This document shows, piece by piece, positions 1 through 12,089 of a DNA stretch of 64,000 nucleotides. The translations under genes were made by a program, and so were the position numbers. Origin of the DNA: Artocarpus heterophyllus (taxonomy: Eukaryota > Streptophyta > Magnoliopsida > Rosales > Moraceae); the NCBI GenBank assembly GCA_025403435.1, contig CM046350.1, positions 12,451,353 through 12,515,352 on the forward strand, read 5' to 3'. Numbering within the stretch: position 1 is the stretch's first letter; each line of letters opens with the position of its first letter. Below the pieces are notes generated by a model. It did no database searches. It was given only the letters and a program-made list of their open reading frames with translations, and was not told where the DNA came from.

Positions 1-3000
1 ATTTATAGATCATACTACATAAAAATAAGTCAACTTAAATAATAATATCTACCGGTAGTGAAAAAGATCAGACTAACTATAAAAATTCCTTATTATTTTT
101 TTAACCGTAAAGTCAGAAAAGGTATGTGAACAAAAGACATTTTGGTTGGAACCATAAGTTTCAACTAACAAACAATGCAAATCTCTCAACTGCTATTAGT
201 AAAAAACAAAAAGTTGCTACAGTATAAAGCTATTATGCGCTATAGTTTTCAAACTAACATTTTCAGTCTCAACCACTCTCGTCAACACCCCTTTAAACAT
301 ATTGAGTAATAACAAGGGCTTTTTTAATCCAATTACATAATCATTCTTTTTTTTTTTTTTTGGTTCTTTTGTTTCGATTATTTGCTGATCTTTCTTGTAT
401 CAGAAATTTAGTAGCACGTAGTCATACTCGTTTTTGTTTTTTCTTTCTTCTTCTTGCATGTAAAATTGTGATGCAGGTAAGGGCGGGGCCATTATCAAAG
501 AAAAAGAGTGGTAGTAGCGTTTTGGAGTTGGGCCAGCTCATGGACGGCCATACCAGTAGGAGGGAGGGAAATTGGACTATCAGCATTTAGCCTGTTGTTG
601 TTAGAGATTTGTGGGCCGTACAATATATACTAATTAACGCTCTTTTTACACTTCTAAGTACTAATAATGTTAAAACTTAAAACTTAAGATGTATATCCTT
701 ACCCCATACTAGATAGTACTAGATAAGATTGCTTTTTCAATGCTGAAAACAGTATGTATGTGAGAGGAATACATTTGATGTGTAACTATTTAGTTAATAC
801 TTAATTTCCCAAGTGAATTTGAGAAATATCAGTTTTGGAGAGTTAGAATTAGAATAAACTACTTTGATGGGAAAAAAAAAATTTACTCTTAATTTTCACC
901 TCAAAATGATGAAGGTGGATAACTAGAGTTCAGATGTAATTTACATTAGTTTACGCCAAAATTTCCCTTGAATGTATATAATTATGGCGTAATTGTGCAA
1001 ATATCTTAATTAATCAGTTGATTTTGAAGATGGCGAAGCTCAATTAGTTTTAGTGTCCACTGATATTCCAATAAATATAGTCGAATTCTTTTATATGTGA
1101 TTTAAGAGAATGGCCGAGTTTCGAGGAATAAAAAAAATGACAATTTTATGGGTTTGAAAAACCTTTTTCTTTTATAAATTCATATTTATTAATTGAAATT
1201 AATTGACAAATTCAATCTTTGTAACGTGAATTTGATTAATTTCTTTTAAGTAGGTGATGTGCCGACCATTTACCATAAGGGTAATCTTCAGAAATAATAC
1301 TTTAATAAGGTATGTTAATAGTTCTGGTACACTTATTGTAAGCATTAGAAGTCTACGGCTCTAAAGGATAAGTAAAAGTTCAGTAAAATGGATTTTTCTG
1401 AAATTCTTCCACCATTTGTACGCTACATCTAGTTTATGTAATCTACCGATTACGTCACTGGAATCAACAGTGACCACTGATAGGCATGCTAGCAAGAGAA
1501 TCTATTCCAATACCACAAGTAATCTACCAGATTATGCTAGCATGTTCAACCCAACCCAGTAGTCTAGTAAGTTAGTAACAGTAGTATACCACCGGTAATT
1601 GACCAAATTAATTTTCAAAATCAAACACTGATAGACTACTGGTGTGCAAATATGGTAATCTACCAGATCAATTCTTGAAATGAACACATATCATTGGACG
1701 ACTTGTAGTCAAAGTAACGTAGTAACTAACTACCTGTGATCCACTGAATAACTCCCAGAATCAACAGAAACAGCAAAAAAATCAAAAAAAAAGAAAAAGA
1801 AAAAGAAAAAGAAACAAAACAAAACAAATTTCTAAATTAAATTATCTATCTTCAAACTGCCCAGCGGTTGGCAAGAGTGGGTTTATGAGTTAGGTCTCAA
1901 ATTCTATCCCAAGAAAAAACGCTTTACAATTAAAATAAATAAATAACTGACCAAAATGTGACAAATAGAAATGATTAATTAACAAATAGAATTCATGGAG
2001 AGAAAAAAGCAAGTTTAATAACTCTTTATCTCTAATCTATGATCTCCAATTTCTTCTTTTTTCCATCTTTTTTCACCTCGAAAACAATTCCCCATTTTCT
2101 TCAATCTCACATGCAACGAGGAGGAAAATCTACTCATCTAATGAGAGTGTGAATTGACCATCAACAAGTTCCTCTAGTCATTGCCGAGTGGAAATCGCTT
2201 ATCCTCGAAGGCGTACACTGCACTAGTAACAACCACCGCCACCTCAAGATCCACCACCTTTGCAATCGTGAGATTTTACGAAGCCGCCGTCTTAGCGGTG
2301 AGAGAGATATCAATAATTCCAATATATATGATAGATTTTGGTTTAGCTCGATGTGCTAGGGAGTGTTTTGCAATGGAGATTTTGGAATGGAGATTTTGGT
2401 TTTCGAAAATATGATAGATGCTTACTAACCGCTTAAATTCCAATATTTTTTAAGGTGAACAAATTCCAATATATATGAAATATATGTATAATATTAATGG
2501 AACTATGTCTTGTAAACATAAGCACAGATTTAAGAATGCTTTTACAATGTCATCATAGGGTAATGCCATAAAATAAATTCTATATCAAAGGTTTGAAAAA
2601 AAAAAGTGTTACAAAATATTAATGGTGTTAAAGAAGTTGTATGAGACTTAATTTTCTCAAATTTAGCTCCTGTATCCTAAGTTGAATAGGATATTTTGTG
2701 AATATTTTTATCATTTTTCTGTTATTAAAAGTTGAAAAAAAAAAGTAAAAAGGGACTTGTACTTCTAGTTTTTAATCAAATTTTGTTCTAGTACACAAAA
2801 CATAAATATAACAGTTAGTAGGTTTAATTTTTAAGTAGAAATATTTTTAATCTAAAAATCCTAAATAAATATAAATTCAACTATATTATCATATTTTACA
2901 ATCTTTTTTCAAAAATATGAATTTAAACTTGATTACAGATTTTAGTTCATTTACAAGAAAAGAAAAAATTAAAACAAAAATAAAGTGAAAAGAGATAGAT

Positions 3001-3652
3001 TAATAGTTAAAAGATAATTAATTGTTATATAATGAATTCCAAAAAACAAAAAACAATGACAAAACTAACGTAGCATAAGAAAGACTGGGCTATAAAGTGG
3101 AGTCGAAAAGAGGACTAGTTATTTAGCTCGTTTTGTCCGTAGCACTAGCATGTATAGAAAGCCAGGGGGGGTCGGGTTATTTTTTGGCCCGTGCCCCCTC
3201 CCTCGGGCGTTGGGAGTAAGAGAAAGATAAAAAAATAATAATAATAAAAAGAAGCTAGAGTTTGAGTTAGGGTTGGAAACAATATAACACAGAGGAGAGT
3301 ATTGGGTCATTTTAATGAGTATATCAGCAGGAGCTGAAAAGGCAAGTCGCAAAATCAAAATACCAAATTTACTCGTCGAATAAATCTTGATTGTGTAATT
3401 ATTGGCACTTCCCTGAATTTCTCTTACTATAATTGATCTTTTATAAATTATGGCCCATGTATCATCCTAAACACATTTGGGTTAATATGGCATAATAATG
3501 ATCATAGAATTAAAAAATGGTTCAAATATTTTGTATAAAGCTCAAAATGATATTATTTGAATAACTAATATATATATAGAGAATCGAAATATGATATTAT
3601 TATAATAATTATTATATAATTATGGTTATTTTTAAATATTATAATTTTTTTT
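1..3652. other. AT-rich intergenic DNA, no gene recognised
   Basis: I see no convincing exon here. The stretch has poly(T) at about 349-361, an A-rich (AAAAAG)n tract at about 1785-1820, and a stretch at about 1430-1740 where the motif GTAATCTACC recurs at least three times in diverged surroundings, which looks like an old repeat. Short open frames at 360-590 and 2181-2414 have no recognisable domain or codon bias. Confidence 0.6.
1855..1950 (+). repeat. possible tRNA-derived SINE fragment
   Basis: A short stretch with the layout of a plant SINE head: an A-box-like part (CCAGCGGTTGGCAAGAG), then GTGGGTTTATGAG, then a B-box-like part (GGTCTCAAATTC), ending in an A-rich tail. The boxes are diverged and I found no clear target duplication, so this is tentative. 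Confidence 0.3.
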
Positions 3653-4723
3653 TGTTAAATTTCAATTTTTTTTGACAATGTAGCTTTATTCAACTAAAAT
3701 AGATAGTACAAACGAAGTTACATAGGCCGCCCATTATAGGCATCGATGATCCCAGACACTGATTGGATCACCAGTAAATATCAGATAAAGCATAGGGATA
3801 AAAGACGGCGTCAAGACTCAAAAGGGAAGAAACCGCTCAACTTCTAGATTAGAGTTCATCAACGGTTCATTACTAACATCCACTACTATCGATGGACAAA
3901 ACCAATTGATCGAAATCAAATCTAACTTAGTAAAGACACATACAACCTACATATATTCAGATCTAACCAACAAACAGCCCACATAGCGCTACTATTCAGC
4001 GGGTGGAAAATACAAACCACATCCATTATTACACACAAATACAAACCAAAACACAGAAAGTACAAAAAACTAGACGAAAACATCACCTTTATTGAACAAT
4101 CAAAATGGTCTCTGTAGCTATCTCTGGTACTAAAATTTGGCATAGCCAACCAGCCTGACACCCAACTCCTTCTCTGGTCCTCTCCCTGCTAGAGGTAGAA
4201 TGCGGTTTCTCCGCCGTCAAACCCACGACCAGCTTCAAGCGACCACATCTCGACTAGCACCGATGACACGAACCCTTCAGGGCCTCTCAACGCCGATGCC
4301 ATACCGGCGGCAACAGAGTCTGCCACGGCCACGGCCACTCCTAAGCCCAGCTACCAAAACTCCGAACACGCCTCTCAAACCCAGCCCAAGTCCGGATGAA
4401 AATCGCACACCCCACTTCTGCCACAGACGACTTTGTCTTCCTTGGTGCCGAACACAAATGGGTGGAAAGTCGCCGGAACCCAATCCACCCACACTCTGGC
4501 CTTCTCCGATTGCATCACCCACTGCTGCACGAACTCCCGCATTGTAAAGATCGCCTGTCGACCACTCAATTGACGAAGGAATGGAGGCCAATGGGCCGAC
4601 GCCATGCTGACCCGTCGACCGTGGCACTCTCTCTCTCTTCTCTCGAAAACTTTATGTCGCTCTTTCTCTGAAATTTTTCTCGTTGATTATTATGTTTGAA
4701 TATTTATGTTAAATTTCAATTTT
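3653..4723 (-). mobile_element. LINE-like retroposed insert, minus strand, with 17-bp TSD
   Basis: The 17-bp sequence TGTTAAATTTCAATTTT occurs at 3653-3669 and again at 4707-4723 and brackets about 1.04 kb that is clearly more GC-rich than its surroundings. Next to the left copy is a T-run, which is a poly(A) tail read on the minus strand, and an AATAAA-type signal lies inside (plus-strand CTTTATTG, about 4088). Poly(A) plus a long duplication is the mark of target-primed reverse transcription, so this is a LINE, a LINE-mobilised non-autonomous element or a processed transcript. Short minus-strand open frames (4277-4627 and 4375-4605) overlap, and neither shows a domain I can name. There is no endonuclease or reverse transcriptase, so it cannot move by itself. 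Confidence 0.65.
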
Positions 4724-5779
4724 ACCATAATAATTTATCCATTTATACATGTAGTGTAATTTTTTTCTTATTATGTCTTCTCAAACTGGTAATCCACATC
4801 CGAAATTAATGAAAATATCATAAATCACACCTTGGCTCAAATAACGATGCGCTTTGTGCAGAAAATTTGTAGAAAGAGTATAATTGGAAACATATTTGAA
4901 TATGATTATAGTTTAACTTGGGAACGCTCCATTGATCAAATGATCATGAGGGAACATTATGTTTAGTAATCCTTCGGAATATTTATTTTTATTTGTGTTA
5001 CGTCCTTTTCCAAGGGAAAAAAAAAGTCAGCATTTTCTGAACAGAAAATGGACCTTAACCTAAAATAAGCAGACTAAAATGGATAAGTTTCACAATATTT
5101 TTACAAAGATGGAGTATTGTGACCCACTATCACGGCACTTTTAGAAATTTTCCATGTGCTTCTTATACACTTTCGCGTCATATATGAGCACTTGTGATCG
5201 TAGAGATTGTATTTTCTGAACCACAGAGTCCAAACAAAATATAATACAAGATATAATGACATGTTTTCGTACACATAATTGGGCTATTTCCCTTATTCTC
5301 CTTAATTAAAAAATCCACAAGATTTTAATTCGGCCAAGGAAGCCAGTTCTCTTGGCAGCGGTTAATTAATTATATATTGGAATACCGCATCTAAAGTGTT
5401 AAAATAATTCAAATATACAATATTTTGAAATTCGAGTTGGAGAATTGTAAAGTGTTGACACGTCTAATTTACACGTACAAAACATTTAGCTCATTACATT
5501 AAAGAATGATAGCTATATTGTACTAACGTTTGAGAAATCATCATATACGTCGAAATATAGTCGGAAGATTCATATATATTTTGAAGTTTTTCATATATAT
5601 ACGCATATGAGCGTGTACACATGCACTCTTAAGTTAAATTGGAAAAAAAAAAAGTCTTAATAAAAACCGATTAAGTTGTGCTTTTAGATATGTCCGACAA
5701 TGAGAATTCTATGATAATAAGTTGCGAAAAAAAAATTCGCATTTAATTTGAATCGTCATATTGACGAGACTATAACAAT
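4724..5779. other. AT-rich intergenic DNA
   Basis: No exon, RNA gene or clear repeat seen. Confidence 0.5.
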
Positions 5780-7490
5780 GTACATTTTACAAGGCTTAAA
5801 TTATTTATTTATGTTTCTATTTCTCATTAAATCCTTTAATTAATAGCATTTTTTGTGTTAATAAGTATTTTTGTGTCTTCGTATATAAATGTGTTTAAAA
5901 ATGTGTTTTTAGTGTGTTTTATGTTTAATAATATTATTGATAATTTTTAGAGTCGTTTTGGTGTGTCAAATATGTGTTTAGTTTGTAAATAATTTAAACC
6001 ATAAAAATAACGTACGGTTATTTTATTTTGAGTCTTAATATATTTAGAAATATGTTTCAAGTTTGTAAACATGTTTTATTATATTTTTAGTAATTTTTAA
6101 AAATATTTTTAAGTCTTAAAAATTATATATGTGTCAAACCGAAAAAGATTGAAAAGTTTGTAAGTTTGTAATTATTTTTGTGTTTTTTCAATGTAAAATA
6201 AATATTTTTAATATTTTTATAAATATTATGTGTGTAAAATAATTAATTTTAGTGTGTTTGTGAATTTTAGATTAAAAATCTAGAAAAAAAAAGGGAGTAA
6301 AATGGCATCAAAATAGATAAAATTGGGCATCAAATGCATCAAAGGTGGGTAAAAATTCGAATTTTAAATATGGAGGACATGTGGCGCATGCTAGCCCTTG
6401 GATACGCCGCCCAAATGATCCTGACCGTCCATGCTTGGGACGCGTGTCATCTCGTCAGCGCTGCGTCATGTGCTGCGTCAGCCATGGTTCCCGCGCGCAT
6501 ACAGAGCTCTCAGATCGCACGCAGCCGTGCTCAGATGCTGTCATTCCTTCGGCCCTCAGATCAGTGCAGCAAGACTAATCCGATGGATTCAGCACTCGAT
6601 CCCACAGGTCCCACTTTGGACCCATAATTTCTGTTCGTTGGATCCTGACTTGGAAGCCTGCAAACGTGCCGTTTCCGTGCTGCTAAATTCCGCGGTGTAC
6701 CTGATAATAGCGAAATTCTCAGAATCTTATTAGAGCCACACGCGCGGAAGAAAACGGAGGAAAATGGATCCTTTTGATCCGTTGTTGTCAACTAAAACTA
6801 CAATAAATAATAATAATAAAATGTGTGAATACTGGAATTTTGCACTATAAATAGGGGAGATTTCTCCACCTTGAATCCATCCCTCGGGCCAGTTGGCCCT
6901 TCTCTCTTCTCTTCCTTTGTTTTATTTATCTGCTAAGTAGTATCCCTAAATTAGTGTAGAGGATTTAACGAGGCAAAGAGATAATCTTATATATATAGTA
7001 TTTTGGTATAGATTTTATCTCTATATCTATTTTGTAACGCTTATATTTTATGAAATAAATTATATCTTTATGTTTTTAATAATTATTGTTAATATTGTTA
7101 TGTTGCCTAATTCTTACATAAATTTAGTTGTGCTTTTTTTATGTAATTTAATTATGTTGCATAATTTATATTAATAATATTGAAGCCATACTCGTTTATT
7201 AAGTTGAGTTTCTACTACATTATAAACATAGACTGACATAGTAAATGTTTAGTAATTTTTGATTTATTATCGACAAAGGATGACATAGTGTATTCTTAAA
7301 CCAATTAATAAGACCAGGTGTTGTTGGAATTAATGCAATAATTTATTCCATTAAAATATATTAATTTTGATTGGCTATTATCTTTTCTATCTTAAAATTA
7401 TGTTAATTATAATTGTAGTGACAACGGTTATAATTTTCATAATTAGTGCACCTAATCATTAGTGAAAGATAATTATTTTGCTATTTTTAT
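5780..7490 (-). mobile_element. decayed LTR-type repeat, copy 1 (minus orientation)
   Basis: Read on the minus strand this region matches 54200-56170 over several blocks. For example plus 7230-7310 is the reverse complement of a block starting at about 54398 around the shared motif TTTGTCGATAATAAATCAA, and plus 5920-5960 matches about 55945-55985 around GACTCTAAAAATTA. It contains a GC-rich block (6330-6770) and, on the plus strand, a TATA box (CTATAAATAGGGG, 6845-6857) followed by a pyrimidine-rich leader. The repeated short motifs about 'moves in 35-45 bp steps' resemble those seen in Tat/Ogre-type Ty3-gypsy elements, but I see no polyprotein, so the family is a guess. Open frames at 6334-6733 belong to this repeat and are not called as genes. 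Confidence 0.5.
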
Positions 7491-8956
7491 AGGAAGACCC
7501 TTATTGCATTATGGCTTGCTATATTATCGCTCTCGGTTGACTTATAAAATTAGTAAAAGTGCTTGTAATTAACGAGAAAATATATAATAAATCAAACGCT
7601 TAAGATAATTATTAATTAGAGTTAAAATTTCATACCAGTTATAAAACATACAAAGTATTCTCAAAGCTTCACCGTTTTAATTTTATGCTTTAAATTTTGA
7701 AATAAAAAAATCACAAAAATATTTCTTTCATTTTAAACTTTATTTTGAAAAATTACTTGCTTTTTTAAACGTTTATTTTTAACAATCTCTCGAGTTATAA
7801 ATTTTCACCTCTTTGTGGATATGACAACTTTTCTATACTACAAACGTCCGCCATTTAAGAAGGAACATTTTAAGACGTTGCCACATATGTATATCGAAAT
7901 CTGTTAATTTGGCATACATTTTGTTTTTGGTGTGATTATATAAGTCTATAACTATGCAATACTGATAGGATATTTCTACGATGAAAAACTCCATGTGAGA
8001 AAAATGCAAGGCATAGAGATGTATTCTAATTTGTTTTTTCTTTAATTCAAAACATATTACATTCTTTATAAGTGAGATATAAATAGCATCACTAAATAGA
8101 CGTTGCATTGGCATTACAGATCAAAGGATAAGCCCGATCGAGGACGGTGACATGACCCCACGAGTTTATTAATTGTCTCTTATAATTAATGGTTTGCGTC
8201 ATTAAGCCAAAATTAATAAAAATCTTATCTAACTTAATAGGTGACTTGGTGTGAAAGGCGCTCTTGAGAAAAAGAAACACTTAGCCAAGCTCCCCATTAT
8301 GTAAACCTGGTGTAAATATATGCAAAATGTATTGGTCTTAACCTAGCGACAAAGTCACATATAGCTTAAAAATAGGTGGTCACCCCACCTTAATTTTTTG
8401 CTATTAATTTTATATGTATATTTTTTGTTAAAATTCATAGTTCGTCCTCCTCAAAATTTGAACTATATGTCCGTCCCTTTTCGTTTATTCTGTTTGACTA
8501 TGTCCTTGTCTTCAACTATTATTGAGAAATAAAAAAATCACGAAAACATCAATAAACATATTTTACTCAATTACTAGACACTAATAGAATTAAAATTTTT
8601 ATTAGTGAAGCTCTCTCTTCAAGAAGGCGTTTCCGCACATATAAAAAACCTATTGGTTCATAATGTCGAGACTCATTCGTCTAAAAGATCCCTTCCAATA
8701 AGGCCACTTTTGTCGGTAAAACTAAATGTTGAGTTTCAACCTGACTGTTGAATCCCATTTTTCATAAATGTTTTGTTGATTAAATTCACAAGGGACTTTT
8801 ATATGCAATACTTTTTTTTTAAGGAAAAAAGGGATTGGTGTGCTTAGTTCCCCCATAGCTTATTAGGACCATCAATGGAAGGACAAAGAACTCCGACCTT
8901 GGGTTTTTATCATTTAATAGACTATGGGCTTCAAATATCATAGCTTTTTGTACAAA
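7491..8956. other. AT-rich intergenic DNA
   Basis: No gene or clear repeat seen; short minus-strand frames at 7833-8280 have no recognisable content. Confidence 0.5.
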
Positions 8957-9190
8957 AATTGTAGTGGATGTCACTTTTCTCAAAACTTATTGAAGTAAAT
9001 AATAACTTTTGAAAATATTGGTAATAAATAACAATAAATAGAAAATTTATTCAGTAAAAATATTTTTTACTCGCCGATTTATTGTGAGTAAAAATATTTT
9101 TTACTGATAAATTATTTTTACTATTATTTATTATAAATATTTTCAAAACCTATAATTTACTTTAAAAGGTTTTAAAAATCTATCATTCTG
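8957..9190. mobile_element. foldback MITE, copy 1
   Basis: The two halves are inverted copies: the left side has ATTGAAGTAAATAATAAC then TTTTGAAAATATT, and the right side has AATATTTTCAAAACC then TTTACTTTAAAAGG, with a centre rich in AAAAATATTTTTTACT. A second member of the family is at 47048-47290. Nearly all of the element is stem, which is typical of a foldback MITE. Confidence 0.6.
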
Positions 9191-11105
9191 TTGCTTTTCT
9201 CTTTTTCTAAGCATTAGGTTAGGGGTTATAAAGCATATACAAGGAGTGTTCAAATCGCTCCAGTCAAAGCCACTTCCAGAATTGATATTTAAATTTTAAT
9301 TAGTAGAACAGTGCGTGTTAGTGAATATTTGTACGGTATTGTGTATTGGGATAGGGTTGAGGTTAAATAAGCTTTGTATTTTCCACTCATTATTCTAAGA
9401 ACATGTAAAAATAGGCAGGACCAACGGTCGAGACAGTACATTTAAAATTATGACCACTAGCACGAGACTCGATATACTCTCTGTATGTGCAGAGACGCCA
9501 CGGGCAAAGGCTGGTACAGAGCACTGAGATTCTTGCCCAATTAGCAATATTCTAATCATTTTTAATAATAATGCAGCACCTTATAAGAGGAAGATATGGA
9601 AAGAAACAAAAAAAGAGAAAGGAAAAGAAAATCTCCTCTCCTCGAATCAAAAAATACTTATCTCTATTCTTTGATTTCTAAAAATCTAAGTGTATGGTCT
9701 ATGAACTCTTGATAAGAAAAATACAGTGGACGTAGCTCATTAAAGAGTGAACCACTATAAATCTGTGTCTGCTTCTCATCCTTTTGCTTCTCTTCCTTTT
9801 TTCATTTTTATTGCATTAATCCGTGGGAATTGTGAATGATTTATAAGCATTATTAGTTGATCATTTTTCCCATCAACAAATGTGATATATATGGGATTGA
9901 CTGATACATAAGGTCGTAAAAAATTTGATGAATGTTTTGTCCACTAATGAAAGTAATTATAATTTAATGTGGACGTTTTTTTAGCATGTAGGGCTCCAAA
10001 TAATTGTTTATGTTGACATTTCTTAACAAGTTGAGGCTGATAGGATCAAGCTCAAGGGAAAATAGCTCTATATATACACGCACACGCTTAATGTATACTT
10101 TGCATCCAACGGCTGAGATTGTGAGTCGAATAAATACTATGTTCCTGACAGTTTAAGTTATTTAACACGTTTAAAAGTGTAGTTAAAATCATATTTTATA
10201 GTTTTAAATTTTAATTTAAGTTTTATGAGATAAAATATTACAGCAATTTTGATTAAAACTACGAGATATAATTCTAAATACATTCGTGCATGGGCTAAAT
10301 AATTATAAGCAAGAAGGAGGAGAGGAAGAATAATCGAGAATCCTATGTAAATGCATACTTTGATTTGAATAAAAGGAGCAATATTGTGCACTATATTATT
10401 GAAGCGATACCCAAAGGATGTCGAAAAAGACAAATTCGTGAGGGAGAACATCTATCGACAAATTCCAATCCCCAAAGCCCTTCATGTCTTATATATGCCA
10501 TGTGTATGTGTTATTTTCAAAGTACAAGGAATCTGAGCACTAATTAGGGCTACTATGAGTGTGAATTTAGATCCACAATAATTCAAAACAAAAGAAATGA
10601 AAAAAGAAAAATGAATAAGGTGGATATTGATCAAACTTGTTCTCGAATTCTGTGAGTTGGTCATGAGTCTTTTGAACGTGAACAGAAAATAAAGGACAAA
10701 AAAGCACCAGTAGTACGAGGTAGACTCCAATTAAAGGGTCCAATGGATTTCGTACTTTATAACAGGCAAATTAATTAATTGACATCCTGTTACAAACCAG
10801 AGTGCGTGTACAAGTCAATCGATCATATCTATATTGTCTTTTTCCTGATTTCACAATCAATAACTCCTACAATAGAGAGACCTCATAATCAGCCAGCTGT
10901 CGTGCTGTGGTGGGTTTGGCAGGCAATTAGAAGCATCACCACCTCCTTGTGTGGACATGAAATATGACACCGACTGTTTCTACCTCTTTCTCATCTTACA
11001 AGTGTACGTGTGTTTTTATATATGTATATAAGTTTTTTTTTTTTAACACATAAAAAGTTAAAAGTAATACGATGGTTATTAAATATAATATTGACTTTAA
11101 ATAAA
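9191..11105. other. AT-rich intergenic DNA
   Basis: No exon recognised. Small frames at 10158-10967 on both strands have no domain signal. Confidence 0.5.
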
Positions 11106-11214
11106 AAAAATGTTTGATACTATTTATTTATTTTTTATTTTTTAAAAAAACAAAAAATATGTTTGACAACAATAATTTCGATACATTTTTTTTAAATAAA
11201 AACAAAAATATTAC

Positions 11215-11905
11215 AGACTCAGGGATAAGGTCAATGTTAGGGTTAGGGTCAGGGTCAAGGTGGGGTTCTAGGACAGGGGTTGGGTCGCAACCTAAGACTG
11301 GGGTTGTGATCTGTTTCAGGACCGGGGTTGGGTCCTAGGACCAGGTTCAAGATTCAGGACTGAGGTGTGGGTTCCAAGTTTGGGGTTGGGATGCAAGATG
11401 CAGTCATGTTTCGAGATCCAAGACCAAGGTCGGGGTCGGGAGTTGGGATTGGGTCGGGATTAGGATCTGGGGTCAAAATCTAAGACTGGGGTCGAGATTT
11501 GAAGCCAAGGTCGGGATACAAAGCTGGAGTCAAGATCTAAGATCGAGGTCAGGGTCAGGATTGGGATCAAGGTCATGGTGAGGATCAGGGTCGGGGTCGA
11601 GTTTTGAGGTCAGGGCCTTGGTTGAATTTAGGGACCAAGGTTTGGTTGGGATCCGAGACTAGTGTCGAGATCCGAAGCTAGGGTTGGGATTTAAAGTCAG
11701 AGTTGGGATTTGAGATCTTGGTAAAAGTCGGGGTCAGGGTCAGGGTCGGACCTGTGATCTTGGTCTTAAGGTCAGGGTTAGAATTTGGGACCAGGGTTAG
11801 GGCTAGGATTTGGGGTCACATTTGTGGACTAGGTAGGGGTTGGCTTCTTAGATTATAGTCTCTTCAAAATAAGGGTTGGGATCCAGGATCAGGATCAAGG
11901 TCAGG
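11215..11905 (+). repeat. G-rich degenerate minisatellite, left arm of foldback
   Basis: Irregular units of 6-25 bp around GGGTCAGGGTC, GGGTTGGG and GGATCAGG follow one another with no unit conserved for long. The many G-runs (three or four Gs) could support G-quadruplexes on the plus strand. It is not the plant telomere repeat TTTAGGG. Confidence 0.75.
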
Positions 11906-12089
11906 ATCCCGATCCTGACCCCGACCTTGGCCCCGGAACCTGACCCCGACCCTAGATTCTGAAATCAATTTCTGACCTGGTCCCAAATCCCAACCATAGT
12001 CCTAGTCCCAGAACTCGACCTTGACCCCGTTCTTGGAACAAGACCTCCACATTAGTCTCGAAACCCGACCTTGGTCCCAAAGCCCAACC
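11906..12089 (-). repeat. C-rich minisatellite, first part of right foldback arm
   Basis: Reverse-complement composition of the left arm (CCTGACCCCGACC-like units) begins sharply at about 11905 and is cut at 12089 by the copia 5' LTR. It resumes at 22967. Confidence 0.75.

Noticed and set aside
360..590. Frame after a TGATGCAGGTAAG sequence as a last exon
   Set aside because: No domain, no partner exon in the window and low-complexity surroundings; possible but unsupported.
2030..2414. Frame with a CT-rich leader as a gene
   Set aside because: No recognisable product and no supporting splice pattern.
4200..4671. Overlapping open frames on both strands as genes
   Set aside because: They lie within a retroposed insert, overlap in four frames through GC-rich sequence and show no domain.
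6334..6733. Frames in a GC-rich block as a coding gene
   Set aside because: Part of a repeat with an inverted copy at 54-56 kb; no intact homologous frame there.
11215..11905. GGGTTAGGGTCAGGG repeats as an interstitial telomere
   Set aside because: Plant telomeres are TTTAGGG; the units here are irregular and mostly GGTCAGG or GGTTGGG, and they flip orientation.
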